Positions 1-8,855 of a DNA stretch of 64,000 nt are shown piece by piece. The position numbers were made by a program, and so were the translations under genes. Source of the stretch: a bacterium GBS-1. GTDB lineage: Bacteria; Synergistota; GBS-1. The stretch is taken from contig LEKQ01000007.1 in NCBI GenBank assembly GCA_001443005.1, forward strand, positions 1 through 64,000, given 5' to 3'. Each line of letters starts with the position of its first letter. Positions within the stretch are counted from its first letter, which is position 1. The notes beneath the pieces are model-generated. The model was not told where the DNA came from and ran no database searches. It saw only the letters and a program-made list of their open reading frames with translations.

Positions 1-120
1 TACTTTAAGCGAGCCTGCTTAAGGGGTGGACATGAGCCTCACCTCCTTGAGGAGGCCTTAAGCTGGCACGTTCGCTTCCTTACCAAGGGAAGCATGAGGG
101 CCTAGAGGGTAGATCCCTCC
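1..120. other. GC-rich, hairpin-rich non-coding edge segment
   Basis: No open reading frame covers this stretch. It is about 56% G+C, against roughly 46% nearby, and contains four consecutive inverted repeats. These pair 3-10 with 17-24, 42-46 with 51-55 (loop TTGA), 74-79 with 88-93, and 96-104 with 122-130; the last encloses a second stem, 105-109 with 115-119. The last stem overlaps the stop codon of the minus-strand gene that follows. There is no T-run on either side, so it is not a classical terminator. I compared it by eye with SRP RNA, tmRNA, 6S RNA, RNase P RNA and common riboswitch cores and found no match. It may be the end of a structured RNA cut by the window edge, on either strand. 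Confidence 0.35.
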
Positions 121-495
121 TTAGGCCCTCCTAACTTCGATTTCGTCTCCGTCCTCGAGCACTTCTAAAGTAGATAGGTCTCCCTCTATCTTTCCAACTA
201 TCGTGACTGGACTTGCAGGTATTATCTTATCTTGCGGGCTTATGGGAGTTGGTCCCCAGAAGATGCACATAGCCCTTCCCGGTGGCCAGTAACCTATATC
301 CCCCTTTTCTACTACTTCCTTTCCGTCCTCTAACTCTGTGGTGACCGGTATTTTGAAGTAGAACTCCTGCCCCCATCTGTTTCCCTTTGATTTTATGGGT
401 AAGGCTTGGTATATCTTTTGGGCTGTCGATGTATCGTTCAAGATGCCCCTCATCTCTACACCTTTAAAGCTTATGATTATAGGCTTCATCTTCAA
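121..495 (-). CDS. cyclophilin-like fold protein (TM1367/DUF369-like)
   Basis: This 124-residue protein has the length and pattern of the small cyclophilin-like beta-barrel family typified by Thermotoga TM1367. It opens with a short beta strand (IIISFKGVEMRG) and has the conserved segments GNRWGQEFYFKIP, GDIGYWPPGRAMCIFWGPTP and an SPVTIVGKIEG strand near the C-terminus. Family members are small and soluble; whether they have prolyl isomerase activity is not established. The start is a TTG at 495 with AGGAGG six bases upstream; an ATG two codons later sits too far from that site. It is the last gene of a minus-strand run with the CPBP protease, hemW, lepA and an aminotransferase. Confidence 0.75.
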   Translation of the reverse strand: MKMKPIIISFKGVEMRGILNDTSTAQKIYQALPIKSKGNRWGQEFYFKIPVTTELEDGKEVVEKGDIGYWPPGRAMCIFWGPTPISPQDKIIPASPVTIVGKIEGDLSTLEVLEDGDEIEVRRA

Positions 496-521
496 TTTTC
501 ACCTCCTTTTTGATTTTAAGT

Positions 522-1076
522 CTAAAATAGGGAGAAGAATAATATATTTGATAGGGCGTGAAATAAAATTGGTGCTAAAAGGGACCCTGTTTTCTCCCGT
601 AGATAACCGAATATGAGGGATGGCAGGAATACGCCTACATTCAAGGGCGTTATGCCCTTAAAAAGGTGAGCTATTGTGAAAAGTATGGATGTTAGGGTTA
701 TGCTCTTCCAAGGGTTTCTTGTCATCTCCTTGATCTCCGTTTGAAGATACCCCCTGAAGAATAGCTCTTCAGGTAAGGCTACTCCTAGGATTTGAATTAG
801 GATGAGTGAGAGTGGGATTTTGTGAAAGCCTTTGCTATAGGATAGCGCTATTGAAGCTATAGCGAAGGGCAGAAGGAAAAGGGCCGAGGTCAAAACCAAG
901 AGTTTCAGCGATTTAGCCCAGTTCTTTAAGGTTATTCCGTAGCTCTCCCATAGGGTTCGAGGTATCAGGAGAAGTGGTAGATAAAGCATGTAGGCCATCG
1001 CTATATCCCTTCTTATCCATAGCAAGGTTATCAGTCCTATGTAGCTAAAGGAACTTTTCAAAAACCTGGTTCCCAA
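522..1076 (-). CDS. CPBP-family intramembrane metalloprotease
   Basis: A 184-residue, very hydrophobic protein with about five membrane segments. It carries the CPBP (CAAX protease and bacteriocin-processing, PF02517) motifs: PEELFFRGYLQ (motif 1, the two catalytic glutamates and an arginine), FTIAHLF (motif 2 histidine) and HALSN (motif 3). Family members cleave near membrane-embedded segments, and some process C-terminal sorting signals. The TTG start at 1076 has GGAG upstream and overlaps the 3' end of hemW by 32 bases, so the two genes are likely translated from one message. The substrate is unknown; the C-terminally anchored surface protein at 53116-55554 is a distant, speculative candidate. 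Confidence 0.8.
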   Translation of the reverse strand: MGTRFLKSSFSYIGLITLLWIRRDIAMAYMLYLPLLLIPRTLWESYGITLKNWAKSLKLLVLTSALFLLPFAIASIALSYSKGFHKIPLSLILIQILGVALPEELFFRGYLQTEIKEMTRNPWKSITLTSILFTIAHLFKGITPLNVGVFLPSLIFGYLREKTGSLLAPILFHALSNILFFSLF

Positions 1077-2148
1077 GAAAGACTCCCCTATTCGTGAGCC
1101 TTATTCTCTCACCGGTCTCCTCAAGGAGCCCGTTTCTCTTAAGCTCATCTATAACTGTTCTGTATCTTTCCTCTACTCTTACGCCGAATCTTTTAAGGAA
1201 AGCCTCTTTATCTATTCCCTCTACTAGCAGCCTTAGGTTCATGAATATAGTTTCCTTCATTTCCTCTTCCTTGCTTATCTTTGTAACCTCGGAATATCCG
1301 AGGAACCAGTCGAAGTTTTCTTCCCTTTTGAACCTCCATCCCTCGTAAAAGGAGGAGGCACCAGGTCCTATCCCTACATAGGGTTGGTTTTTCCAATAGG
1401 TGATATTGTGTTGACAAAATTTCCCCTCTAAGGCGAAGTTGGATATCTCATAGTGAATATATCCCTTCTCTTTGAGCAGTTCTATAGCCTTAAGAAACAT
1501 CTCATAACCTTCATCCTCTGGTAGATCATAAAACCCCTTCTTTACCTCATCGTAGAGGGGCGTTCCTTCCTCAAGTATTAAGCTGTAAAGGGAGAGATGA
1601 GGTGGAAAGAAGGAGAGGACCTCTCTTAGGGTCTCTTCCCATTCCTCCATCTTCTGCGTCGGTATGGCGTAGATTAGGTCAACGTTCCAGCTTTTAAAGC
1701 CTGTTTCCTTAACCAGTTCCATTGCCTCTAAGGCTTCCTTAGCGGTATGGGCTCTTCCCAAAAGCTTAAGTATCCTGTCGCTTAAGCTTTGAACCCCAAG
1801 GCTTAGCCTATTTACTCCTTCCTCCTTTAGCTTGGACAGTTTTTCCTTGTCTACCGTTTTAGGGTTAGCTTCTATGGTTACTTCCGCGTCCTCGACCAAG
1901 TTGAAGCTCTCCTTTAGCTTTCGCAGTATCAGGGAGAGGGTCTCTTTATCGTATATGGTTGGGGTACCTCCACCTATATATATGGTTTTGACCTCGTCCT
2001 TTGCAAGTTTCTCTTTCCAGAATTCTATCTCTTTGAAGAGGTTATTGAGATATCTGGTAGATTTCTCTTGGTCGAATTGAACCGAGAAGAAGTTGCAATA
2101 TTTGCATTTTCTCAAGCAGAAGGGGATGTGAACATAAAGAGATATCAT
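1045..2148 (-). CDS. hemW: HemW-like radical SAM protein (putative heme chaperone)
   Basis: This 367-residue protein begins [15 protein letters not shown], which gives the CxxxCxxC radical-SAM cluster ligands at C11, C15 and C18. GGGTPT follows near residue 60 and NVDLIYAIP in the middle, with the C-terminal HemN-type domain present. Its length matches HemW (about 370) and is shorter than true oxygen-independent coproporphyrinogen dehydrogenase (about 450), so the heme-chaperone subgroup is preferred. It overlaps lepA by the four bases ATGA, the conserved lepA-hemW coupling seen in many Gram-positive-like genomes. Confidence 0.9.
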   Translation of the reverse strand: MISLYVHIPFCLRKCKYCNFFSVQFDQEKSTRYLNNLFKEIEFWKEKLAKDEVKTIYIGGGTPTIYDKETLSLILRKLKESFNLVEDAEVTIEANPKTVDKEKLSKLKEEGVNRLSLGVQSLSDRILKLLGRAHTAKEALEAMELVKETGFKSWNVDLIYAIPTQKMEEWEETLREVLSFFPPHLSLYSLILEEGTPLYDEVKKGFYDLPEDEGYEMFLKAIELLKEKGYIHYEISNFALEGKFCQHNITYWKNQPYVGIGPGASSFYEGWRFKREENFDWFLGYSEVTKISKEEEMKETIFMNLRLLVEGIDKEAFLKRFGVRVEERYRTVIDELKRNGLLEETGERIRLTNRGVFLGNQVFEKFL

Positions 2149-3935
2149 TCTCTTTCAAGCCTCATTAAAGCGAGGAATGCCTCAGTAGGGACGTTTACTC
2201 TTCCTAAAGCTTTCATCTTCTTCTTACCTTCCTTCTGTTTTTCAAGGAGTTTCTTCTTCCTCGTCACGTCGCCTCCATAACATTTGGCTAAGACGTCTTT
2301 TCTTAAGGGCTTTATATCCACCCTCGCTATCACCTTTTTCCCTATGGCTGCTTGTATAACAACTTCAAATAGCTGTCGTGGGATCATCTCCTTTAGCTTC
2401 TGAAGTAGCGCTATAGCCTTGTGGTAAGCCTTTTCTCTATGCACTATAAAGGAAAAGGCGTCTACCGGTTCGTAGTGTATCAATATATCTACCTTTACTA
2501 AATCGGATGTTCTATAGCCTATAGGTTCGTAATCCATAGATGCGTATCCCTTGCTTAGGGACTTAAGCTTGTCATGGAAGTCTATTATTATCTCAGCCAA
2601 TGGGACCTCATACACGAGCATAACCCTTTGAGGGCTCAGGTAATCCATGCTCTTGAAGGTTCCCCTTCTCTCCTGTAAGAAGGGCATGATGTTGCCTACG
2701 AACTCCGTAGGGGTGAAGATGGTCACCCTGACAAAGGGTTCCTGTATCTCCTTTATCTCTCCCAGAGGAGGGAATTTTGCAGGGTTATCAATTTCTATCA
2801 CCTCACTACTATGCTTAACAACTCTATATACCACGTTTGGAGCGGTAGCTATAAGGTCTACGTCGAATTCCCTTCTTAATCTCTCTAAGGCAACTTCCAT
2901 GTGAAGCATTCCGAGGAAGCCGCAACGGAAGCCTGCCCCAAGCGCTGCTGATGACTCGGGTTCAAAGCTTATGGAGGCATCGTTAAGCCTGAGCTTTTCT
3001 AGGGCATCCCTTAAGTTTTCGAAATCGGTTCTGTCTACGGGGTAGACTCCACAAAAGACCACTGGCTTTATCTTTTTGTATCCAGGAAGGGGTTCCTTCG
3101 CGGGGTTAAGCGCATCGGTTATCGTATCTCCGACGCGTGCCTGTCTTAGATCCTTTATCCCAGCTATTACATATCCTACCTCTCCTGTTCCTAACCCTTC
3201 TGTAGGCTTCATCTCTGGCGTGAAGACCCCCACCTCTTCCACCTCGTAAACTTGCCCTGTAGACATGATCATTATTTTCTGGCCAGGCCTTATAATGCCT
3301 TCCTTGACTCTTATATATATCACTACACCACGATAGCTGTTGTATATGGAATCGAATATGAGAGCTTTAAGTGGAGCTTTCGGGTCTCCCTTTGGTGGCG
3401 GTATCTTATTTATGACCGCTTCTAATATCTCCTCTATGCCTATTCCTTCCTTGGCGCTCGCGAGGATGGCTTGACTCGCGTTTAACCCTATGGCTTCCTC
3501 GATTTCTCTCTTTACCCTTTCTGGGTCAGCGTTTGGAAGGTCTATCTTGTTTATCACAGGGATTATCTCAAGGTCGTTTTCTATCGCTAGGAATGCGTTG
3601 GCGACAGTTTGCGCTTCCACCCCTTGGGTTGCATCTACTACTAGGATAGCTCCTTCGCATGCGGCTAGGGAGCGAGATACCTCATAGGTGAAGTCCACAT
3701 GACCCGGTGTGTCTATAAGGTTGAGGATAAACCCCTTATACTCCATCCTCACCGGTTGGGCTTTAATCGTTATTCCTCTTTCTCTTTCAATCTCCAGCAT
3801 ATCTAAATATTGCTCCATCATCTTCCTCTCAGGGATAGTTCCAGTTATCTCCAAAAATCTATCTGCAAGTGTAGATTTGCCGTGATCTATGTGAGCTATT
3901 ATGCAGAAGTTCCTGATTCTGTTTATATCTACCAT
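2145..3935 (-). CDS. lepA: Elongation factor 4 (LepA), ribosome-bound GTPase
   Basis: A full-length 596-residue EF4. The G1 loop AHIDHGKST lies at residues 14-22, DTPGHVDF is G3 and NKIDLP is G4. The EF-G-like domains and the LepA-specific C-terminal domain ([40 protein letters not shown]) are complete. It binds ribosomes and promotes back-translocation or initiation-related steps under stress. It lies nine bases downstream of the aminotransferase gene and is coupled by ATGA to hemW. Confidence 0.97.
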   Translation of the reverse strand: MVDINRIRNFCIIAHIDHGKSTLADRFLEITGTIPERKMMEQYLDMLEIERERGITIKAQPVRMEYKGFILNLIDTPGHVDFTYEVSRSLAACEGAILVVDATQGVEAQTVANAFLAIENDLEIIPVINKIDLPNADPERVKREIEEAIGLNASQAILASAKEGIGIEEILEAVINKIPPPKGDPKAPLKALIFDSIYNSYRGVVIYIRVKEGIIRPGQKIMIMSTGQVYEVEEVGVFTPEMKPTEGLGTGEVGYVIAGIKDLRQARVGDTITDALNPAKEPLPGYKKIKPVVFCGVYPVDRTDFENLRDALEKLRLNDASISFEPESSAALGAGFRCGFLGMLHMEVALERLRREFDVDLIATAPNVVYRVVKHSSEVIEIDNPAKFPPLGEIKEIQEPFVRVTIFTPTEFVGNIMPFLQERRGTFKSMDYLSPQRVMLVYEVPLAEIIIDFHDKLKSLSKGYASMDYEPIGYRTSDLVKVDILIHYEPVDAFSFIVHREKAYHKAIALLQKLKEMIPRQLFEVVIQAAIGKKVIARVDIKPLRKDVLAKCYGGDVTRKKKLLEKQKEGKKKMKALGRVNVPTEAFLALMRLERE

Positions 3936-3944
3936 AGCCTTAGG

Positions 3945-5051
3945 TTAATCCCTCCTTAAGAATTCTTCCATTGCTTTCAACCCATCTATAAGGATATCGG
4001 TTTTAAACCCGAAGCCTATTCTGAAATGCTCTGAAAGCTCGAAGCAGCTTCCAGGAACAAGTAGGACTCCTTTTTCTCTAAGTATCGCTCTGCAGAAGCT
4101 TTCGCTATCCCTCCCATCCTTGAACCATGGGAAGGCCACGCACCCCTCCTTAGGTGGTACCCAATCCAATATGTCTTCATTTTTTAGCATCCACTCGGAA
4201 AGTATACTGAAGTTCTTCCTCAATATATCTCTGTTTCTCTTGAGTATCTTCTCTTTACATCTTAAGGCGTGATAAGCCAAGGCTTGAGTTATAGGTGATA
4301 CGGATATAGCCAGATAATCCCTTATCTTCCAGCATCTTTCTATGAAGCTTTTAGGCCCAGCTATCCAGCCTATCCTTAAACCTGGGAGCCCAAATGCCTT
4401 TGAGAGTCCGCCAGTTATTATTACATCTTCTGAGAGTTTCCTCGCAGGTGGGGTTATGGGCTCATCGATCGACAACCCTAAGTAAACTTGATCTACCAAT
4501 ATTCTCTTTCCTCTTTTGCTCGTTTCCTCTATTATATATCTCATCTCATCTTCTCCGAGAGGTGATCCTGTTGGGTTATGTGGGTGGTTTAGTATAATAG
4601 CTTCTACGCTCTCTCCTTCCTTGACGAGCCTCTCAGGATCTATCCTGAAGCCTTCTTCCCTTCTTAATCTGTAAAGATGAACTGCTCTGCCAAAGGCTTG
4701 AGGTAGTTCATAAAGCTGATTATAACCAGGGTGTTCGGCTAAGAAGGATTGATGCTCTTCTGCAAGGGCGGCGATGGCTATGAAGTTTGCTTCTATAGAG
4801 CCGTTGGTTATCAATATCTCCTCAGGTGAAGTATTTGGGTAAAGTTTAGCGACTTCTTTTCTGAGTTCAAGCGTTCCCTGAATCTCACCGTAGTCTAAGA
4901 CTATCTTTTCCAAATCTTCCCAATTGAGTTCCGTTATTTCCCTAAGCTCCCTCAGAAAAAGAGGTGCCATTGAGGTTTCTCCAAGATGAAACCTTGCCTC
5001 AGGCTCATATCTATCCAGCCAAGCTTCTACTTTAAAGACTTTGAATCGCAA
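3945..5051 (-). CDS. Class I/II PLP-dependent aminotransferase
   Basis: A 368-residue fold-type I aminotransferase. Visible signatures are NHPHNPTGSPL (substrate/cofactor binding), DQVYLGL, the PLP-lysine segment GGLSKAFGLPGLRIGW and a C-terminal FRIGFG arginine for the substrate carboxylate. The substrate cannot be read from the sequence; aspartate, aromatic or capreomycidine-synthase-like members all look similar. The start is TTG at 5051 with GGGAGGG eight bases upstream. It is the promoter-proximal gene of the minus-strand lepA operon and is transcribed from the palindromic promoter at 5090-5115. Confidence 0.85.
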   Translation of the reverse strand: MRFKVFKVEAWLDRYEPEARFHLGETSMAPLFLRELREITELNWEDLEKIVLDYGEIQGTLELRKEVAKLYPNTSPEEILITNGSIEANFIAIAALAEEHQSFLAEHPGYNQLYELPQAFGRAVHLYRLRREEGFRIDPERLVKEGESVEAIILNHPHNPTGSPLGEDEMRYIIEETSKRGKRILVDQVYLGLSIDEPITPPARKLSEDVIITGGLSKAFGLPGLRIGWIAGPKSFIERCWKIRDYLAISVSPITQALAYHALRCKEKILKRNRDILRKNFSILSEWMLKNEDILDWVPPKEGCVAFPWFKDGRDSESFCRAILREKGVLLVPGSCFELSEHFRIGFGFKTDILIDGLKAMEEFLRRD

Positions 5052-5089
5052 GGGGCATACCCTCCCTTCTGTTAGAGGAAAGCAAAATA

Positions 5090-5115
5090 TATTATAACAT
5101 AGCTATGTTATAATA
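5090..5115. promoter_or_regulatory. Perfectly palindromic divergent promoter
   Basis: These 26 bases form an exact palindrome centred between 5102 and 5103. Each half contains an extended -10 element, TGT followed by TATAAT: 5109-5114 on plus and 5096-5091 on minus. The plus copy faces nadE (start 5153) and the minus copy faces the aminotransferase/lepA operon (start 5051). Neither side has a good -35, so both would rely on the extended -10. The centre, AACATAGCTATGTT, could also be an operator for a dimeric regulator. Confidence 0.75.
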
Positions 5116-5152
5116 GTTTTTAGCTACTGAAAGCTTCAATGGGGGGATTGGC

Positions 5153-5878
5153 ATGATAGTCGCTAAGTTCGTCGAGGAGGTTACCTCTTGGATAAGGGTT
5201 CAGATCGAATCTGCTGGAGCAAGGGGTGGGGTTGTTGGTATAAGCGGTGGATTGGATTCGGCGGTGGTTTCTCTTCTTCTTAAGAGAGCGGTTGGGGATA
5301 ACATGCTTGGGCTCATAATGCCCTGTCATTCGGTTTCTTCGGATTTTGAGGATGCCGTTGATTTCGTGCAAAAGTTTCAAATTCCTCATAAAGTTTTGGA
5401 TCTCTCATCGGTTTATGATGGGTTTCTTAGGGTTCTGGGAGAAAGCGACAAGAAGGGAGATCTCGCTTTGGCTAACCTTAAGCCAAGGTTAAGGATGATG
5501 ACCCTTTATTATTTTGCAAATAGGCTCAACTACCTTGTAGTCGGGACCGGCAATAGAAGTGAGCTTGAGGTTGGCTACTTTACCAAGTACGGTGATGGTG
5601 GGGTAGATATACTTCCCATAGGATCTTTGGTTAAGTCTGAGGTTAGGGAGGTCGCTAAGTTCCTTGGGGTACCTGAGAGGATAATAACTAAGCCTCCAAC
5701 TGCTGGTTTATGGGAAGGCCAGACCGATGAGGGGGAGATGGGGATAACCTATGAGGTTCTTGATAGATATCTTCTCGAAGGTAAGGGAGATCCTGATATA
5801 ATTAAAAAGATCGAGGGGATGAAAAAGAGGAGCGAACATAAGAGAATGCCCCCTCGGGTATTTCTCTTTGAGAGATAG
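5153..5878 (+). CDS. nadE: NH3-dependent NAD+ synthetase
   Basis: A 241-residue single-domain NAD synthetase. It has the ATP-pyrophosphatase P-loop SGGLDS at residues 31-36, the [17 protein letters not shown] segment that binds the adenylate and ammonia, and [18 protein letters not shown] before the C-terminus. There is no glutaminase domain, so it must use free ammonia, as in many anaerobes. ATG at 5153 follows a GGGGGGA ribosome site. It heads a 13-gene plus-strand run that reaches livM. Confidence 0.96.
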   Translation: MIVAKFVEEVTSWIRVQIESAGARGGVVGISGGLDSAVVSLLLKRAVGDNMLGLIMPCHSVSSDFEDAVDFVQKFQIPHKVLDLSSVYDGFLRVLGESDKKGDLALANLKPRLRMMTLYYFANRLNYLVVGTGNRSELEVGYFTKYGDGGVDILPIGSLVKSEVREVAKFLGVPERIITKPPTAGLWEGQTDEGEMGITYEVLDRYLLEGKGDPDIIKKIEGMKKRSEHKRMPPRVFLFER

Positions 5879-5892
5879 GGAGGTGTTTAGAA

Positions 5893-6645
5893 ATGGCTGG
5901 TCATTCTAAGTGGGCAAATATAAGACATAGGAAGGCTCAAGTTGATGCGCAGAGGGGAAAGATTTTTGCGAAGGTTATAAGGGCTATAATTACAGCAGCT
6001 CGTGAAGGTGGTGGTGATCCTGAGAAGAACCCGCGCTTGAGGCTTGCCATTCAGTGGGCGAGGGAGGTGAACATGCCCTCGGAGAACGTTAAGAGAGCGA
6101 TTCAACGCGGAACTGGTGAGATACCTGGAGCAACCTACGAGGAGGTTAATTATGAGGGGTATGGACCGGGTGGTGTTGCAGTTTTAGTTGAGGCTATGAC
6201 CGACAACAGAAATAGGACCACTGCTGAGATAAGACATATATTTAGCAGATATGGTGGTAGCTTGGGAGAAGTTGGTTGCGTCAGTTGGGTCTTTGAGAGG
6301 AAGGGTGTGCTCACCTTCGAGGGAACTAGCGAGGATAAGGTTATGGAGATAGCACTGGATGCCGGAGCTGAGGACGTTAAGGTTAACGATGATGGTAGCA
6401 TTGAGGTTACAACTGACCCCAAGGATTTCATATCCGTTAGAGAGGCCTTTGAGAAAGCCGGTCTTAAGCCGACGAGGGCTGAAGTTACGATGGTTCCTAA
6501 AAGCACGACGCGTCTTGAGGGAGAAGACGCCGTAAGGATGCTTAAGCTGATGGAGGCTCTTGAAGATCACGACGATGTTCAGCATGTTTACGCTAACTTT
6601 GACATACCTGACGAGATAATGGAGAAGATCGGAGAAGCAGCGTGA
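5893..6645 (+). CDS. yebC: YebC/TACO1-family translational regulator
   Basis: The 250-residue protein opens with the family hallmark [23 protein letters not shown] and keeps the [14 protein letters not shown] and YEGYGPGG motifs across its three domains. YebC proteins help ribosomes through proline stretches (TACO1 in mitochondria); older work described them as transcription factors. ATG at 5893 has GGGAGGTG upstream. Its stop overlaps the GTG start of ruvC by four bases, the widespread yebC-ruvC-ruvA-ruvB arrangement. Confidence 0.96.
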   Translation: MAGHSKWANIRHRKAQVDAQRGKIFAKVIRAIITAAREGGGDPEKNPRLRLAIQWAREVNMPSENVKRAIQRGTGEIPGATYEEVNYEGYGPGGVAVLVEAMTDNRNRTTAEIRHIFSRYGGSLGEVGCVSWVFERKGVLTFEGTSEDKVMEIALDAGAEDVKVNDDGSIEVTTDPKDFISVREAFEKAGLKPTRAEVTMVPKSTTRLEGEDAVRMLKLMEALEDHDDVQHVYANFDIPDEIMEKIGEAA

Positions 6646-7133
6646 GGGTTTTAGGGATTGACCCTGGGTTAAGAGAGCTTGGGTACGCTATACTGGAGGA
6701 AGGGGTAAACTTACTTAAAGCCAATACCATTTATACTTCTTCGAGCGTTGGAAGACCTGAGCGCTTAAGGATCATATATCAGATCTTAGATGAGGAGGTG
6801 GAGCTCTATAAGCCAGAGCTTTTATGCGTCGAGCGAGTTTTCTTTCACAGAAATGCTAAAAGCGCTATGGAAATCGGCGAGGTAAGAGGTGTTGTTCTTC
6901 TCCTTTGCGCTCAGAGGGGTATGAGAGTCCTTGAGATATCACCACTGGAGCTTAAGAGGGCCTTAACTAACTGGGGCAAGGCTTCGAAAAAGGATATAGC
7001 TGAGGTTTTAAGAAGATTTTTCGGCTTGTCTCTCTCTACCAGTCATGAGTATGACGCAGCTGCTTTGGCTTTGTGTGGTTTTACGGCGATAAAGAGGAAT
7101 CTTTATCTCGATGATAGAGTATCTCAGAGGTAA
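6642..7133 (+). CDS. ruvC: Holliday junction resolvase RuvC
   Basis: A 163-residue RuvC with the RNase H-like fold. The catalytic acids are visible as D in [13 protein letters not shown] (N-terminal), E in CVERVFFH and the C-terminal pair in EYDAAALAL. RuvC cuts Holliday junctions symmetrically after RuvAB migration. The start is GTG at 6642, overlapping the yebC stop (GTGA). Its 3' end overlaps ruvA by 23 bases, which implies coupled translation of the resolvasome subunits. Confidence 0.96.
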   Translation: MRVLGIDPGLRELGYAILEEGVNLLKANTIYTSSSVGRPERLRIIYQILDEEVELYKPELLCVERVFFHRNAKSAMEIGEVRGVVLLLCAQRGMRVLEISPLELKRALTNWGKASKKDIAEVLRRFFGLSLSTSHEYDAAALALCGFTAIKRNLYLDDRVSQR

Positions 7134-7674
7134 GGTAGTAAGCAAAGGGGAAAAGGAGCTCATTTTAGATGTTAGCGGAATAGGGTTTAGGGTTTTTTCT
7201 GTCTCAAGGGACCTCTCTCTCATCTCTGAGGGGGAGGAAGTAGTTCTATATGTTTATCTTAACTATAAAGGGGAGAGGTTGGAAATATTTGGTTTTCTTA
7301 ATAGGTCTGATAGGGATTTCTTCGAGAGATTATTGAGCGTGGCTAAGATAGGGACGAGAGTCTCCTTTGAGGTTTTAGAGAGGCTCTCTTGGAACGAGTT
7401 TTTGGAGGCAGTTGAAAGGGAGGACGTGGGCCTTCTTTCTTCCATACCTAAGGTTGGGGAGAAGAGAGCTAAGAGGATGATATTTGAGCTTAAGGGAGAG
7501 CTATTGAAGGGAGAGAGCGTTTACTCCGAGGTTAAGGATGCCCTTTTGAAGCTGGGCTATACTGAGAAGGAGGCCAATACCGCTATATTGAAGATAGCCA
7601 AGGAGGGTAATAAGTCTAAAGGTGTGGAAGAGCTCCTGAAAGAGGCCTTGCTCGTCCTTAGGAGGGAAAGTTAA
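7111..7674 (+). CDS. ruvA: Holliday junction branch-migration protein RuvA
   Basis: A 187-residue RuvA. The N-terminal OB fold starts [10 protein letters not shown], the central helix-hairpin-helix motifs include LLSSIPKVGEKRAKRMIFELK, and the C-terminal RuvB-binding domain contains DALLKLGYTEKEA. As a tetramer it holds the four-way junction and loads RuvB. It overlaps ruvC and ends three bases before ruvB. Confidence 0.95.
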   Translation: MIEYLRGKVVSKGEKELILDVSGIGFRVFSVSRDLSLISEGEEVVLYVYLNYKGERLEIFGFLNRSDRDFFERLLSVAKIGTRVSFEVLERLSWNEFLEAVEREDVGLLSSIPKVGEKRAKRMIFELKGELLKGESVYSEVKDALLKLGYTEKEANTAILKIAKEGNKSKGVEELLKEALLVLRRES

Positions 7675-7677
7675 AAC

Positions 7678-8649
7678 ATGGAGGCTTGGGAGAGGTCCTT
7701 AAGGCCAAAGACTCTCTCGGATTTTATAGGACAGGAGGAGATTAAAAGGAGGCTATCTCTACTTATAGAGGCTTCCAAGGCCAGAGGGGATTCACCAGAT
7801 CATATACTCTTTTATGGCCCTCCTGGTTTGGGAAAGACGACCTTAGCCAGCATAGTGGCTGCTGAGCTATCCTCTCCCTTCATTCAGATAAGCGGTCCGT
7901 CTATAACGAGGGCTGGTGATCTTGCTGCCATATTAAGTGGGCTTGATAAGGGGAGCGTCCTCTTCATAGATGAGATTCACAGGATTCCCCGACCTTGCGA
8001 GGAGATGCTTTACTCAGCCATGGAGGACTTTAGGATAGATATAGTCGTGGGAAAGGGTGTGATGGCCAAGACGATAAGGGTGGAGCTTTATCCCTTCACT
8101 CTCATCGGTGCTACAACGAGGCTGGGCTTGCTAACCGGTGCCTTAAGGAGCAGGTTTGGAGTTATAGAGAGGATTGACTTTTACCCTGTTGAGGAGTTAG
8201 AGAAGATAGTCTTTCGCTCAGCTAGTATTCTCGGAGTAGGAATCTCTGAGGGAGCCGCAAGGGAGTTAGCCCTACGGGGTAGGGGGACACCGAGGATAGT
8301 TAACAGGCTTCTTAAGAGGGTTAGAGACTACGCTCAGGTTGAGGGTAAGAATTTCATAGATGAGGAGATAACCTTTAAAGCCCTTGACTTTTATGGTGTT
8401 GATCCCTATGGCTTGGACTCTTCAGATTGGAAGATCCTTTCGGTAATCATAGAGAAGTTCTCTGGGGGCCCTGTAGGTATAGAGACGCTTGCAGCCGCAC
8501 TAAATGAGGAACCCGATACCATATCTGAGGTTTACGAGCCCTATCTCATGAGGATGGGCTTTATAGAGAGAACCAAAAGAGGTAGGGTTGCGACTCAGAG
8601 GGCCTATGACCTTTGGAGAAGGAGGGGTTGCAATGGAGTCTTTGGGTAA
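7678..8649 (+). CDS. ruvB: Holliday junction helicase RuvB
   Basis: A 323-residue AAA+ motor, slightly shorter than the usual 330-345. Walker A GPPGLGKT is at residues 47-54; Walker B is LFIDEIHR, sensor 1 is GATTRLG and the arginine finger is in RSRFG. The C-terminal winged helix is complete. RuvB hexamers pump DNA through the RuvA-bound junction. The last 17 bases overlap the start of the DUF2905 gene. Confidence 0.97.
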   Translation: MEAWERSLRPKTLSDFIGQEEIKRRLSLLIEASKARGDSPDHILFYGPPGLGKTTLASIVAAELSSPFIQISGPSITRAGDLAAILSGLDKGSVLFIDEIHRIPRPCEEMLYSAMEDFRIDIVVGKGVMAKTIRVELYPFTLIGATTRLGLLTGALRSRFGVIERIDFYPVEELEKIVFRSASILGVGISEGAARELALRGRGTPRIVNRLLKRVRDYAQVEGKNFIDEEITFKALDFYGVDPYGLDSSDWKILSVIIEKFSGGPVGIETLAAALNEEPDTISEVYEPYLMRMGFIERTKRGRVATQRAYDLWRRRGCNGVFG

Positions 8650-8848
8650 GATCTTAATTATATTTGGATTGCTGATTGCGGTTATGGGGTTGGTTTTAAC
8701 CTTCGCTCCCAAGATTCCATACATCGGAAGGCTTCCCGGAGATATATGGATAGAGAGGAAGGGTATGGTTATTTACTTCCCAATAGTTACATCCCTTATA
8801 CTTAGCTTGGTGCTAACTTTAGTTTTAAACCTGATATTCAGGAGGTGA
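8633..8848 (+). CDS. DUF2905 small membrane protein
   Basis: A 71-residue protein with two membrane helices flanking the conserved loop PKIPYIGRLPGDIWIER, which identifies DUF2905. Its function is unknown; members recur beside ruvB and queA. A longer in-frame reading starts at 8588, but the ATG at 8633 has GGAGG at the right distance and gives the usual family length. It overlaps ruvB by 17 bases. Confidence 0.85.
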   Translation: MESLGKILIIFGLLIAVMGLVLTFAPKIPYIGRLPGDIWIERKGMVIYFPIVTSLILSLVLTLVLNLIFRR

Positions 8849-8855
8849 AACCCCT

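Noticed and set aside
1-120. Signal recognition particle RNA or tmRNA on either strand
   Set aside because: The opening TACTTTAAG...CTTAAG loosely recalls a Bacillus SRP RNA stem, but the universal GGAAGGnAGC tetraloop region and the tmRNA acceptor end are absent.
6150-6585. Two overlapping minus-strand frames of 118 and 133 codons opposite yebC
   Set aside because: Both are shadows of the conserved yebC frame and show no motifs.
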